64,000 nt of DNA from an uncultured SAR86 cluster bacterium (GCA_902595065.1 CACJOM010000004.1:1-64000), one strand, 5' to 3'. Shown: positions 46,945 to 56,368, numbered from the stretch's first letter. Notes: generated by a model not told the origin, from the letters alone. Translations and numbers: made by a program.

Positions 46945-47660
46945 TCTATAATTTGCAGAACTTCATTATAAGTTGTCTCAAAAAAATTTGAGGATATTTC
47001 TGGATTAAAGGCAGTTAATTCTTTTGTTCTAGGAATGGAACCTAGAATTTTCAATCCAATTTCATGCTCTAAATCAATAGGGCTAAAATCAGGAACTACT
47101 TCACCTGATTGAAATGATACAGAATAAGACATGTTATCAATGACGCCTATGATTGGAATTTTTAATCTTTCAAACATTGACTTAGATTTAATGGTATCTT
47201 TAACGGCTAACTTACTTTGAGAAGTTACCAATAAAACATAATTGGGCTTAAGCTCAGAAGCTACTGTTAAATAAGCATCCCCTGTTCCAGGCGGCATATC
47301 TATAAATAAATAATCTAAATCTCCCCATTGAGTTAATTCTTTAAGCTGTTTGATTGCACCACTCAACATGGGACCTCTCCACATCGCAGCTTTATCATCA
47401 TCAAGAACAAAACCCATACTATTCAGCAAAATATTGTTAACTTTGATTGGTATAAATGATTTTTTACCATCTATAATTTTTACTTCTGGTTTTGACTCTG
47501 ATACATCCAAAAGAATGTGTTGATTAGGCCCATAAATGTCAGCATCAAGAATACCAACATTAAAATCTTTTGAAAATTGGAATGCTAGATTTGTGCAAAT
47601 AGTTGATTTGCCAACTCCCCCTTTTGCTGAGGCTATAGCAATAATTTGTTTGATGCCCAT
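46941..47660 (-). CDS. mrp: Mrp/NBP35-type P-loop ATPase, short form
   Basis: Mrp proteins are ATPases that carry iron-sulfur clusters to target proteins. This one has 239 residues: SAKGGVGKST at 11-20, DADIYGPNQH, MWRGPMLSGAIKQL and DYLFIDMPPGTGDAYLTV are all present. The N-terminal MIP18-like domain of the usual 360-residue bacterial form is missing. The CxxC near VIDNMSY, which binds the bridging cluster, is also missing: this region reads SVSFQSGEVV. Cys22, in the P-loop helix, is the only cysteine. It diverges from metG, a pairing also known from Pseudomonas. Confidence 0.9.
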   Translation of the reverse strand: MGIKQIIAIASAKGGVGKSTICTNLAFQFSKDFNVGILDADIYGPNQHILLDVSESKPEVKIIDGKKSFIPIKVNNILLNSMGFVLDDDKAAMWRGPMLSGAIKQLKELTQWGDLDYLFIDMPPGTGDAYLTVASELKPNYVLLVTSQSKLAVKDTIKSKSMFERLKIPIIGVIDNMSYSVSFQSGEVVPDFSPIDLEHEIGLKILGSIPRTKELTAFNPEISSNFFETTYNEVLQIIE

Positions 47661-47715
47661 TGATATAATTTTTTGACTTATAATACTTGATTAGTAGTTA
47701 AATAGGGTCTCTAAA

Positions 47716-49683
47716 ATTAATAAATCAAGAAAAATAATCGTAACAAATGCCCTTCCATATGCAAATGGTGATATCCACGTAGGTCATATTTTAGAACATA
47801 TTCAAACAGATATATGGTCTCGTTTTATGAGGCTATCAAACCATGAAGTTCTGAGCTTTTGCGCTGATGATGCGCACGGAGCGCCCATAATGATGAAAGC
47901 AGACGAAATAGGTATTAAGCCAGAGGCTTTTATAGATGATATGAACGAAAGTCATCAAAAATCCTTGTCTAAGTTTGGCATTGAATATACCAATTATCAT
48001 TCAACTCATTCAGAAGAGAACAAAGATTTGGTTTCAGAGATATATCTTTATGCAAAATCTTCTGGGTTCATCTATAAAGAAGAGATTGAACAATGCTTTG
48101 ATAATGAAAAAAAAATGTTCTTAGCGGATAGATATGTAACTGGAGATTGTCCTAAATGTTCAGCAAAAAACCAGTATGGTGATGGGTGCGAGGAATGTGG
48201 AGCAACTTATTCCGCTATAGAGCTAAATAATCCAAGATCATCACTAACTGGAAGTAAACCAATTACGAAAACTTCTGAACATATATTTTTTGATTTAGAA
48301 AAAGCCAAACAAGATCTTATAAATTTTTTAAAAGAATCATCAATACAAAAACCAATAGTTGGAAAATTATCAGAATGGATTGATGGTGATTTAAAAAGCT
48401 GGGATATTTCTAGAGACGCGCCATATTTTGGATTCAAAATACCTGAAGAAGTTGATAAATATTTTTATGTATGGGTTGATGCGCCAATTGGGTATATGGC
48501 TTCGGCTAAGAATTGGGCTGACAAAAACTCTCAACAATTAGAGACACTATGGGGCAAAGATTCAGAATACGAAATTCATCATTTTATTGGTAAAGATATA
48601 ACTTATTTTCATGGACTATTTTGGCCTGCCCTTTTAATTGATTCAAAATATAAACTTCCAGATAGCATACATGTGCACGGATTTGTGACGATTAATGGAG
48701 AAAAAATGTCCAAGTCAAAAGGCACATATATAACTGCAGATCAATTTGCCGATGTCTGTGATCCGGAGCTATTAAGATATTATTTTGCAAGTAAATTAAA
48801 TTCAAAAATTGAAGATTTGGATTTAAATTTAGATGATCTAGTCAAAAAAATAAATTCAGATTTAGTTGGAAAATTTTTAAATATTTTTAGTAGATCAGCA
48901 CCATTTGTTGCTAAAAATGATAATTATCTAGCTAAAGAATTACACTACGATCATCTAGCTAAATTTGAAAGTAATTCCGAAATGATTCTTAAGCACTTTG
49001 AAAATAAAGAATTTTCTAAATCAATAAAATCTATTATGGAAATAGCCGATGAAACTAATAAATATATTAATGAGCATACTCCATGGAAATTAGATCAAGC
49101 TGAAGCATTAATTGTTTCAACAACTGCTCTTAATATATTTAAAAATCTTTGCATCTTACTATCACCTGTTATTCCAAATATTTCCAAGGAAATGTTGTCA
49201 ATGCTAAATATTGATTCGTTGAACCTAGAAAATTTACAAAATAATTTAGTTGATAAAAAAATTAATGAATTCAAGCCCATCCTCTCTCGGCTGGAGCCAA
49301 TTAATATTCAAGATTTTTATAACAAGGAAGAAAAAATGAATGAAGAAGAAAATAATATTATTCAAATAGAAGACTTTATGAAAGTTGATCTAAGAGTAGC
49401 AAGAGTAGAAAATGCATCGTATGTAGAAGGTGCTGATAAATTGCTTGCTATCAAATTAGATTTAGGTGAACTAGGATCAAGAAACGTATTTGCTGGAATT
49501 AAATCCGCTTATGAACCTGCACAATTAGAAGGTAAGTTAGTTGTAATGGTCTACAATCTGGCTCCAAGAAAAATGAAATTTGGAGTATCTGAGGGTATGA
49601 TTTTAGCTGCAAGTGATTCAGACGGTGGGATCTATGTATTATCTCCTGACTCAGGCGCTCAACCAGGTCAAAAAATTAAATGA
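47716..49683 (+). CDS. metG: Methionyl-tRNA synthetase with apparent AUU start
   Basis: MetG charges elongator and initiator tRNA with methionine. The first in-frame ATG (47827) lies after the essential N-terminal segment, since [14 protein letters not shown] (HIGH-type motif) is encoded upstream of it. Between the in-frame stop at 47695 and that segment there is no ATG, GTG or TTG. The best start is ATT at 47716 (then [10 protein letters not shown]), with AGGG 8 bases upstream, giving 655 residues. The zinc knuckle CPKC...CEEC, KMSKS in [10 protein letters not shown] and a C-terminal Trbp111-like tRNA-binding domain ([10 protein letters not shown]) are intact. It overlaps the next gene by 4 bases. 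Confidence 0.95.
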   Translation: MNKSRKIIVTNALPYANGDIHVGHILEHIQTDIWSRFMRLSNHEVLSFCADDAHGAPIMMKADEIGIKPEAFIDDMNESHQKSLSKFGIEYTNYHSTHSEENKDLVSEIYLYAKSSGFIYKEEIEQCFDNEKKMFLADRYVTGDCPKCSAKNQYGDGCEECGATYSAIELNNPRSSLTGSKPITKTSEHIFFDLEKAKQDLINFLKESSIQKPIVGKLSEWIDGDLKSWDISRDAPYFGFKIPEEVDKYFYVWVDAPIGYMASAKNWADKNSQQLETLWGKDSEYEIHHFIGKDITYFHGLFWPALLIDSKYKLPDSIHVHGFVTINGEKMSKSKGTYITADQFADVCDPELLRYYFASKLNSKIEDLDLNLDDLVKKINSDLVGKFLNIFSRSAPFVAKNDNYLAKELHYDHLAKFESNSEMILKHFENKEFSKSIKSIMEIADETNKYINEHTPWKLDQAEALIVSTTALNIFKNLCILLSPVIPNISKEMLSMLNIDSLNLENLQNNLVDKKINEFKPILSRLEPINIQDFYNKEEKMNEEENNIIQIEDFMKVDLRVARVENASYVEGADKLLAIKLDLGELGSRNVFAGIKSAYEPAQLEGKLVVMVYNLAPRKMKFGVSEGMILAASDSDGGIYVLSPDSGAQPGQKIK

Positions 49684-50723
49684 AAGTTGAAACAGATATA
49701 TTAGTAATTGGAGCAGGTCCAGTGGGTTTATTCACCGTATTTGAAGCGGGTTTACTTGGGCTTAAGTGCATATTGATTGATAATTTAGATAAAGTTGGTG
49801 GTCAGTGCTCTGAGCTTTATCCTGAAAAACCAATTTATGATATACCTGGAGTGCCTAATCAAACTGCTCAAGAGCATGTAGATGCTTTGATCGAGCAAAT
49901 CAAGCCATTTGAATACGATCTTCATCTTTCTCAAAGAGTTGAATCAATTGAGCCATTATCAACCAAGGATGATATTACTACATGGAGAGTAAAAACTAAC
50001 GAAGGCATTGAATGTATTACTAAAAATATATTTATTGCAGCTGGTGCTGGATCTTTTGAGCCTAGAAGACCTCCAAATATTGAGGATCCTGACAAATTTT
50101 TAGGTAATGGAATTAGTTATGCTGTTAAATCAAAAGATCTTTATAAAAACAAAAATCTATTTATTTTTGGTGGTGGTGATTCCGCTTTAGATTGGACTGT
50201 TGAATTAGCAAAAATAGCTAAATCAGTAAATTTAGTTCATCGAAGGGATCAATTTAGGGGTGCGCAACATACTGAAGCTCAGATGCGAGAATTAGTTAAA
50301 ATTGGTGATGTTAATTTACTTACGCCCTTTCAAATTGAAGAAATTGTAGGAGATGAGAAAGTATTAGGCGTAAAATTAAAAAACTTTGATACAAAAGAAT
50401 CAATCACTCATGAGGCAGATGAGCTCTTATTTTTATTTGGTCTGAATAAAAAACTCGGTCCAATTCTTGAATGGGAGCTAGAACTTACATCTAAAAAAAT
50501 AGCTGTTAACACTGAAGATTTTCAAACTAATCGAGATGGTATTTTTGCTGTTGGCGATATAAATGACTATCCTGGAAAACTGGACCTAATTTTATGTGGA
50601 TTCCACGAAACAACTTTAGCAGTGCAAAAGGCATTTCAAAGAAACTTTCCCGGTGAAAGAGTGCCATTTGGTTATACAACCTCAAATACAAAACTACAAA
50701 GAAAACTTGGCGTAGTTGAATAA
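49680..50723 (+). CDS. Thioredoxin-reductase-like ferredoxin--NADP+ reductase
   Basis: A 347-residue flavoprotein with two Rossmann domains: FAD motif [10 protein letters not shown] at the N-terminus and NADPH motif [11 protein letters not shown] in the middle. [19 protein letters not shown] is typical of the YumC-type ferredoxin--NADP reductases, which lack the redox-active CxxC of thioredoxin reductase; none is visible here. It overlaps metG by 4 bases and is 5 bases from an RnfB-like ferredoxin gene, its likely electron partner. Confidence 0.88.
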   Translation: MKVETDILVIGAGPVGLFTVFEAGLLGLKCILIDNLDKVGGQCSELYPEKPIYDIPGVPNQTAQEHVDALIEQIKPFEYDLHLSQRVESIEPLSTKDDITTWRVKTNEGIECITKNIFIAAGAGSFEPRRPPNIEDPDKFLGNGISYAVKSKDLYKNKNLFIFGGGDSALDWTVELAKIAKSVNLVHRRDQFRGAQHTEAQMRELVKIGDVNLLTPFQIEEIVGDEKVLGVKLKNFDTKESITHEADELLFLFGLNKKLGPILEWELELTSKKIAVNTEDFQTNRDGIFAVGDINDYPGKLDLILCGFHETTLAVQKAFQRNFPGERVPFGYTTSNTKLQRKLGVVE

Positions 50724-50728
50724 TATAT

Positions 50729-51400
50729 ATGACTAATTTAATTGAGCTAATTAATGCAGAATTACCTCAATTTCAATGTGGTCGCTGTGACACGCCAGGT
50801 TGTAGACCTTATGCAGAGGAAATTGCAAAGGGTTCACCTCACAATCGATGCGTACCTGGAGGCCAAAAAACTTTAGATAAGATTTCAATTCTTTTGAACG
50901 ATAATTCTTTATCACTAGACCATGATTATGGCCCTGAACTAAAACCACAGGTTGCCAATATTATTGAGGATGATTGCATAGGCTGCACTAAGTGCATTGA
51001 TGCATGTCCTGTAGATGCAATAAGTGGCGCTCCCAATCTGATGCACAATGTAATCAATGATTTGTGTACTGGCTGTGAGTTATGTATTGAACCTTGTCCA
51101 GTTGATTGCATAGAATTAGTTGATATCAATGAGGAGCAGGCATTATTAGCTAGAAGCCATTCAGAATACTTTTTTGATCTCAAGGTTGAACTCGATCATA
51201 GAAAAAAGAAAAAAGCCAAGATGAATAAAAATATTTCAAAAAATGTAGATCTTGCTGGATTGATAAATCAAAAATTAGAAAATAGAAATTTAGACAAAGG
51301 GCTTGCATTAAAAAAATTACAACTAGCAATGCTGGATTCTCATAAAACTGAAAAACATATAAGCTCTGCAGATTTAGAGGAATTAAAAAAACAATTATAG
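50729..51400 (+). CDS. Soluble RnfB-like iron-sulfur protein
   Basis: A 223-residue multi-cluster electron carrier. An N-terminal four-cysteine domain (FQCGRCDTPGCRPYAEEI, then RCVPGG) is the RnfB-type Fe-S module. Two bacterial 4Fe-4S motifs follow: CIGCTKCIDACPVDA and CTGCELCIEPCPVDC. The N-terminal membrane helix of true RnfB is missing, and no other rnf gene is nearby. The C-terminal 70 residues are charged and helical. It stands next to a ferredoxin reductase, so a soluble NADPH-ferredoxin chain is plausible. Confidence 0.85.
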   Translation: MTNLIELINAELPQFQCGRCDTPGCRPYAEEIAKGSPHNRCVPGGQKTLDKISILLNDNSLSLDHDYGPELKPQVANIIEDDCIGCTKCIDACPVDAISGAPNLMHNVINDLCTGCELCIEPCPVDCIELVDINEEQALLARSHSEYFFDLKVELDHRKKKKAKMNKNISKNVDLAGLINQKLENRNLDKGLALKKLQLAMLDSHKTEKHISSADLEELKKQL

Positions 51401-52414
51401 TTCTTGTATTTTGAGTCCTTCAAAAATTGAAATAGATTTTTCTTTTGAAAAAATCATAATCTTCTTCACTCTATTCGCAATATCTTTTAATGCCTTATCT
51501 GTTTGTGTTTTATTTCTACCTAATAAATCTTTGGTCAAGCCTATTACTCCGCCTGAATTAATTAAGATGTCAGGTATAAAGACTATACCTTTACTATGTA
51601 ATTCATCTGCAATAGATGCATCCAGTAATTGATTATTTGCACCTCCAGCAATGATTTTACAATTAAGGTTATTGATGGATGATTCGGTGAATATAGCTCC
51701 AACTGCACAAGGAGAAAATACATCACATTCAAATGAAAAAGCATCATCAATACAGGTGATATTATTAGTTCTGATATCTTTCAACTTTGACTGGTCTATA
51801 TCAGAGATATAAACTTTGGCTCCAGATTTAGCTAAATATTCTGCAAGACCCCTACCAACGCTTCCAGCGCCCTGGATGGCAACTTTCTTTCCATTTAAGC
51901 TTTCTGAAAAATATATATTTACCGCTTCTTCAATTGCATAAAATAATCCTTTTGCAGTGTAGGGTCCTGGATCAACATTATCAAAAACATAATCACTATA
52001 TTTCTTAATAATCCTAATATCTTCAATAGTTATACCAATATCTTCTGCAGAAATATAAGCTCCTTGTAAAAGGTTAAGAAAAGTAGCAAATGATTCAAGC
52101 AAAGCTTCAGATTTTTGGTCTTGTTGAAAGATAACAGCTTTGCCACCACCAAAGGGAATTTGAGCAATATTATTTTTATCTGTCATTCCTTTAGATAAGC
52201 GGAGAACATCAGTTAAGCCCGCATCAAATGAATCATATTGTCTAAATCTGCAACCACCAATAGCAGGACCTTTAACAGAGTCATGAATTGCAATTAATGA
52301 TTTAATTCCTGCTTTTGGATCTTCATAATAATAAACTTTTTCATGACTGAACTCATGATGAGAAGAAATATCTATGCCATTAAAATTTGCATCTGTTATA
52401 TCTTTAAAAATCAT
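51395..52414 (-). CDS. Leucine/valine-type amino-acid dehydrogenase
   Basis: A 339-residue enzyme of the Glu/Leu/Phe/Val dehydrogenase family, which deaminates amino acids with NAD+. The substrate and catalytic region reads AIGGCRFRQY, RLSKGMTDKNN and IPFGGGKAVI, with the two key lysines present. The nucleotide domain starts with IQGAGSVGRGLAEYL. The short length and the GGGKAV pattern point to leucine or valine dehydrogenase rather than glutamate dehydrogenase. It overlaps the RnfB-like gene by 6 bases tail to tail. Confidence 0.88.
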   Translation of the reverse strand: MIFKDITDANFNGIDISSHHEFSHEKVYYYEDPKAGIKSLIAIHDSVKGPAIGGCRFRQYDSFDAGLTDVLRLSKGMTDKNNIAQIPFGGGKAVIFQQDQKSEALLESFATFLNLLQGAYISAEDIGITIEDIRIIKKYSDYVFDNVDPGPYTAKGLFYAIEEAVNIYFSESLNGKKVAIQGAGSVGRGLAEYLAKSGAKVYISDIDQSKLKDIRTNNITCIDDAFSFECDVFSPCAVGAIFTESSINNLNCKIIAGGANNQLLDASIADELHSKGIVFIPDILINSGGVIGLTKDLLGRNKTQTDKALKDIANRVKKIMIFSKEKSISIFEGLKIQEL

Positions 52415-52464
52415 ATATAAATGGAAATTTCGTTTATATTATATGTGCATATTAAAGGGCTCAA

Positions 52465-53052
52465 ATGTTAAAAGATAGGTTTAGAAAATTTTTACCAGTA
52501 GTTGTGGATCTAGAGACTGGAGGATTTGATTCTAAAAAAAATGCAATTTTAGAAATAGCTATTCAACTAATAGAGGAAGATGATTCTAAGCTAGTTTTAG
52601 GTCAATCACATAGATTCCATATAAATCCTTTTGAGGGCTTAAGTGTAGAAGAAGATGCATTAGAATTTCTTAAACTAGACCTCAATCACCCTCTTCGAGT
52701 AGCTGTTGAGGAGGAATTTGCGCTCAATGAAATTTTTAAGATTATCAACAAACATAGAAATAAATATGAATGCTCAAGAGCTATTCTTGTAGGCCATAAT
52801 GCATTTTTTGATCATAGTTTTCTTCTTGAGGCATGTTTAAGAAATAAAATTAAAAAATCTCCATTTCATCCATTCTCATTAATAGACACAGTTAGTTTAG
52901 GTGTCTTAGCAACAAAACAAACTGTGCTAGCAAGAGTTTGTAAAGAGTTAGATATACCTTATGAAAATGAAGAAGCACATAGTGCAGCATATGATGCTAA
53001 AGTAACAGCGCAAGTATTTTGCAAAGTCATAAATGATTTTGATTTAAATTAA
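52465..53052 (+). CDS. rnt: Ribonuclease T
   Basis: RNase T is a DEDD exonuclease that trims tRNA and other stable-RNA 3' ends. The 195-residue protein carries the acidic motifs VVDLETGGFD, HNAFFDHSFL and HSAAYDAKVT (DEDDh type). Size and start (RFRKFLPVVVDLETGG) fit the family. It diverges from the amino-acid dehydrogenase across 50 bases. Confidence 0.95.
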   Translation: MLKDRFRKFLPVVVDLETGGFDSKKNAILEIAIQLIEEDDSKLVLGQSHRFHINPFEGLSVEEDALEFLKLDLNHPLRVAVEEEFALNEIFKIINKHRNKYECSRAILVGHNAFFDHSFLLEACLRNKIKKSPFHPFSLIDTVSLGVLATKQTVLARVCKELDIPYENEEAHSAAYDAKVTAQVFCKVINDFDLN

Positions 53053-53056
53053 TTAA

Positions 53057-53788
53057 CTATAAACTTAATGAGTCACCTACTTGCTGGCAACTCGCAGGCA
53101 TTAAATTTATTTCCTGATAAGATTCATTAATGGATAGAAGATAGCTTATTAACCCCTTGGTACGTTTTGGTGCTATACCAGTTGCAATAAAATATTTAGC
53201 ATTTAACTTCGACATAGCTAACTTTGCTTGGTTGAGACCCATTGAAACTTGCACCAGCCCAAAGACTTTTACCATATCAACAGTGATAATGCATGCATCA
53301 ACATTATTAATTTCTAGTTGTTGATTAAACATATGCGGTTCATGAAAAACCTTTGATCTAGAGTCATTTATTGAATATGCAAAAGTTGTTGTATTATAGG
53401 GTTTCCCAGCCTTGTAAATTTTTAATTTAAACGAATTAAGATCATATTCATCGTCATTTTTTACCAAATTCACATTTGTAAAACCTTCTTTTTTTAAAAC
53501 TTTCGATGCTTCATGAGTTGTATAAATAGGAATAGTATTTTTAAACATTTTTAGTGAATCTATATCTAAATGATCTGAAAAATGCGCTGTAATAATAATA
53601 TGAGTAACTTTTTCAATAAGTTTATTTTTAATCAGGTAAGCCTCTTGTGTTGACTCTCGATTCAGCAACCAGTTAATTTTTGGGAAAACCTGTTTTTTTG
53701 TAAACCAAGGATCGACAACAATTAAATCTCTGCTATTAGCATAAATCCACGATTGATAATCATCACCTCTAATTATTTGCATAAACAT
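53057..53788 (-). CDS. Metallo-beta-lactamase-fold protein near a Fur box
   Basis: A 243-residue protein resembling UlaG-type metallo-beta-lactamase hydrolases: IVVDPWFTK near the start and the metal motif TAHFSDHLDID. It has no signal peptide. The start could be the ATG at 53788 or 53782; neither has a clear ribosome site. A strong Fur-box match lies about 33 bases upstream, so it may be iron-regulated together with the divergent ferritin-like gene. Substrate unknown. Confidence 0.75.
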   Translation of the reverse strand: MFMQIIRGDDYQSWIYANSRDLIVVDPWFTKKQVFPKINWLLNRESTQEAYLIKNKLIEKVTHIIITAHFSDHLDIDSLKMFKNTIPIYTTHEASKVLKKEGFTNVNLVKNDDEYDLNSFKLKIYKAGKPYNTTTFAYSINDSRSKVFHEPHMFNQQLEINNVDACIITVDMVKVFGLVQVSMGLNQAKLAMSKLNAKYFIATGIAPKRTKGLISYLLSINESYQEINLMPASCQQVGDSLSL

Positions 53789-53820
53789 ATAATTTCATAA
53801 ATGAGAATAATTTCCATACT

Positions 53821-53839
53821 GATAATGATTATCATTAAA
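53821..53839. promoter_or_regulatory. Fur box
   Basis: GATAATGATTATCATTAAA matches 16 of 19 positions of the consensus GATAATGATAATCATTATC, including 15 of the first 16. It lies in the 122-base gap between the divergent metallo-beta-lactamase-fold gene and the ferritin-like gene, a natural place for iron control of both. Confidence 0.72.
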
Positions 53840-53910
53840 AAAATACCTAAAATCAGTACTTTACATAAAAATAAGTAAATAATAAAATAGTTAATAAAAA
53901 AAGGTGTGAT

Positions 53911-54351
53911 ATGGAAATGAAAGAAATAAATACAAGCAAAGTTTGTGACATATTAAATGAGATCATGGAGTATGAATTAGCAGGAGTAGTAAGGTATACA
54001 CATTCCTCACTAATGGTGTCTGGGCCATATAGACTTCCCATTGTTACATTTTTGAAAGAGCAGGCAAATGAATCATTGATTCATGCACAACAAGCTGGCG
54101 AATTATTAGTTGGCCTTGATGGTCATCCAAGTCAAAAAGTGGCTAAAATTGAGGAAACTCACAGACATTCAATAAAAGATATTTTAGAGGAAGGTTTAGA
54201 GCACGAGTTGCATGCTTTGGGTTTATACAAAAAATTATTGGAAAGTGTTGCAGATGCATCTGTATACCTAGAAGAATATGCAAGAAGCATGATTGGAGAA
54301 GAAGAGCAGCATACTCTAGAGCTTAAAGCTATGTTAAAAGATTTTGGTTAG
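53911..54351 (+). CDS. Ferritin-like (bacterioferritin-family) protein
   Basis: A 146-residue four-helix protein of the ferritin-like superfamily, likely for iron storage or detoxification. Candidate di-iron ligands occur in each helix: EYELAGVVRY, EQANESLIHAQQAGE, EEGLEHELHALGLY and GEEEQHTLEL. The spacing in helix two (Glu, three residues, His) differs from classic bacterioferritin, so the exact subfamily is open. The start is supported by AAGG 6 bases before the ATG. A Fur box lies 70-90 bases upstream, and grxD, involved in iron-sulfur trafficking, is convergent 3 bases away. Confidence 0.82.
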   Translation: MEMKEINTSKVCDILNEIMEYELAGVVRYTHSSLMVSGPYRLPIVTFLKEQANESLIHAQQAGELLVGLDGHPSQKVAKIEETHRHSIKDILEEGLEHELHALGLYKKLLESVADASVYLEEYARSMIGEEEQHTLELKAMLKDFG

Positions 54352-54354
54352 TAG

Positions 54355-54669
54355 CTAAGAAATAGCGTCCTGGATAATAGGTTTAAGCTCCCCTGATTCA
54401 TGCATCTCAGTAACAATGTCACACCCCCCTATTAAGTCGCCGCTAACATAAACCTGAGGGAAAGTTGGCCAATCTGAAATATTTGGAAGAGCCTGTCTAA
54501 TATCCTGATTTTCTAAGATATCTACGTAAGAAAATTCAGCCTCACATTCAATCAATGCTTGAACCGTTTTAGCTGAAAAACCACACTTAGGCTCATATGG
54601 CGAACCCTTCATATATATTAAAATTTTATTGTCTTTAATTTGCTCTTTGATTTTATCTTCAATTGACAT
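54355..54669 (-). CDS. grxD: Monothiol glutaredoxin Grx4
   Basis: A 104-residue monothiol glutaredoxin that holds and transfers 2Fe-2S clusters with glutathione. The CGFS active site is in PKCGFSAKTVQAL, preceded by MKGSPYEP. The cis-proline segment WPTFPQVYVSGDLIGGCDIV is complete. It overlaps pdxJ by one base. Confidence 0.96.
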   Translation of the reverse strand: MSIEDKIKEQIKDNKILIYMKGSPYEPKCGFSAKTVQALIECEAEFSYVDILENQDIRQALPNISDWPTFPQVYVSGDLIGGCDIVTEMHESGELKPIIQDAIS

Positions 54670-55424
54670 TATTTTTTCCTAAGGGAATCGATATATTTAA
54701 TTATGGTGTCCTCAAAGCCAAATTTCAATGCATCTGTAATAATTGCGTGCCCTATTGATACTTCATCAACTATGCCGCATTCAATTAAATGCGGAAGATT
54801 ATCTAAATTAAGATCATGACCAGCATTAATACCCAATTTATATTCACGTGCAACATGCATACATTTAGTAATGTCACGTTTACAACTATTAAAATTTGTA
54901 AAATCTTCGTTAAACAAATAGTTTGCAAATGGACCAGTGTAAATTTCAATCCTATCAAAACCAATATCCGCAGCATATTCAACTGAATTTAAATTTGCAT
55001 CTATAAATAGACTAGTCCTAGACTTAGTTCCCTTCATCAAATTTATAAAATCTCTTAATTCATCATCTAGAAAGCCTGGTTGCCAGCCGTGATCAGAGGT
55101 GATCTGCTCAAGGTTGTCTGGAACCAAGGTGATTTGATCGGGAGTTGAGCGAAGACATAACTCATGAAAACCAATAAATTCTCCGTCAGGCAAAGAGAAT
55201 GGATTTCCCTCTAAATTAAATTCAATACCATGATCTTTGCATATTTTAGCAACATTAATAGCATCGTCTGAGGTTGCGTGACGATGATCTGGCCTAGGAT
55301 GAAGAGTTAAACCATCAACCCCCAAATCAATGCATTTATTCGCATACTCAATTAGAGAAGGATTATCATGGCCACGGGAATTTCTAAGTAAAGCAATTTT
55401 ATTTAAATTGACACTAAGCTTCAT
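54669..55424 (-). CDS. pdxJ: Pyridoxine 5'-phosphate synthase
   Basis: PdxJ closes the pyridine ring of vitamin B6 from deoxyxylulose 5-phosphate and 3-amino-2-oxopropyl phosphate. The 251-residue barrel begins LSVNLNKIALLRNSRG and has LTLHPRPDHRH, FNLEGNP, TLVPDN, EIYTGPFAN, INAGHDLNLDNL and EVSIGHAI, all family landmarks. It is transcribed into grxD with a one-base overlap. No other pdx gene is in the window. Confidence 0.97.
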   Translation of the reverse strand: MKLSVNLNKIALLRNSRGHDNPSLIEYANKCIDLGVDGLTLHPRPDHRHATSDDAINVAKICKDHGIEFNLEGNPFSLPDGEFIGFHELCLRSTPDQITLVPDNLEQITSDHGWQPGFLDDELRDFINLMKGTKSRTSLFIDANLNSVEYAADIGFDRIEIYTGPFANYLFNEDFTNFNSCKRDITKCMHVAREYKLGINAGHDLNLDNLPHLIECGIVDEVSIGHAIITDALKFGFEDTIIKYIDSLRKK

Positions 55425-55438
55425 ACAGCAGAAATGAA

Positions 55439-55867
55439 TTAACCTCTATCTTTAAAGTCTTCAACATTTATGTCAATTGAATTAATATCATGAGGCTGAG
55501 AAATGGATGTTTCATCCCAAAAAGCCCGGCCGCTGATAATCTTACCACTCTCATTAACAATAAAATGATCAACAATTGAGATATCCATGCCTGAATTATT
55601 ATTAGTATTTCTAACCTGCATCACAGCTTTTAAAATACCTTCATTTGCACAGATCACTGTCTCAACATTTGTGGGTGTAATCTCCATTCCGTTACTATGA
55701 CCAAAATCCCAAAATGCACAAATCGCTTCAATTCCATTACAAGGCTCTGCTCCAACTGGATCTTCAAAAATAGCTGCATCATCCCAAAGACTTCTGAATA
55801 AGTTTTTATCATTGTTCTTGTATGCTAAAACATAATTATCTAGTGCAGCTTGAACCATTTCTTTCAT
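55439..55867 (-). CDS. NTF2-like / SnoaL-like protein
   Basis: A 142-residue protein with the cone-shaped NTF2/SnoaL fold pattern: helices with LDNYVLAYKNNDKNLFRSL, then DDAAIFEDPVG and a beta-sheet ending in VDHFIVNESGKIISGRAFWD. The family includes ketosteroid isomerases and polyketide cyclases; an Asp in FEDPVG lies where such enzymes have their base. It is last in a four-gene minus-strand run with an SDR and a ketosteroid-dehydrogenase-like enzyme, so a role as isomerase or hydratase is likely but not shown. Confidence 0.7.
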   Translation of the reverse strand: MKEMVQAALDNYVLAYKNNDKNLFRSLWDDAAIFEDPVGAEPCNGIEAICAFWDFGHSNGMEITPTNVETVICANEGILKAVMQVRNTNNNSGMDISIVDHFIVNESGKIISGRAFWDETSISQPHDINSIDINVEDFKDRG

Positions 55868-55875
55868 ATTAATTC

Positions 55876-56361
55876 CTATTTTTGTATTCCTTTTTCTTTG
55901 AGTAAAATTTTAGTAAATTTATCATCAGGGTTGATGGGTGAAACTTGCTCCCATATACGATCGTATTCAGAATGTTGAATTAACCATTGATCATTTTTTT
56001 TAATATATTTATCCACATATAGCGCAGTACCTTGGGTAACACTTCCTAAATCAAAATTATAGAATATATCCTGAAGATACCATTTCCCAGTCGCTTTAAT
56101 ATTTGATATAACTTCAATTTCTGGGTGATGAGCAGTATGCATTGCAGCAGTCTGATTATGAAATGCATATTTTAAACTTTCCTTGATAGTATCCCTGCCT
56201 TCAGATTCCCATCTATACGTACCACCTCGATAATCAATTGTTATATCTTGCGAAAAGACATTATCTAACAAATCAAAATCAGCCATGTCTATTGCTCTAA
56301 AATATCTATGCTTAAGATTTTTAATTTCTTCTATATCAATTAATTTTTGCAGTTTATCCAT
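55876..56361 (-). CDS. NTF2-like / SnoaL_4-type protein
   Basis: A second NTF2-fold protein, about 161 residues from ATG 56361, of the SnoaL_4 group: LIDIEEIKNLKHRYFRAIDM, then DNVFSQDITIDYRGG and HTAHHPEIEVI. Start 56361 lies 7 bases after the SDR stop. An earlier in-frame ATG at 56397 would run into that gene. Members act as dehydratases or isomerases or have no catalytic role. It is 8 bases before the smaller NTF2-like gene. Confidence 0.72.
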   Translation of the reverse strand: MDKLQKLIDIEEIKNLKHRYFRAIDMADFDLLDNVFSQDITIDYRGGTYRWESEGRDTIKESLKYAFHNQTAAMHTAHHPEIEVISNIKATGKWYLQDIFYNFDLGSVTQGTALYVDKYIKKNDQWLIQHSEYDRIWEQVSPINPDDKFTKILLKEKGIQK

Positions 56362-56368
56362 ACTAACT

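Noticed and set aside
47661-47830. Frameshift or missing base as explanation for the metG start
   Set aside because: No ATG or well-placed GTG/TTG occurs in the other frames of the upstream gap, and the frame is clean from codon ATT onward; a single-base error of ATG to ATT remains possible and is noted in the finding.
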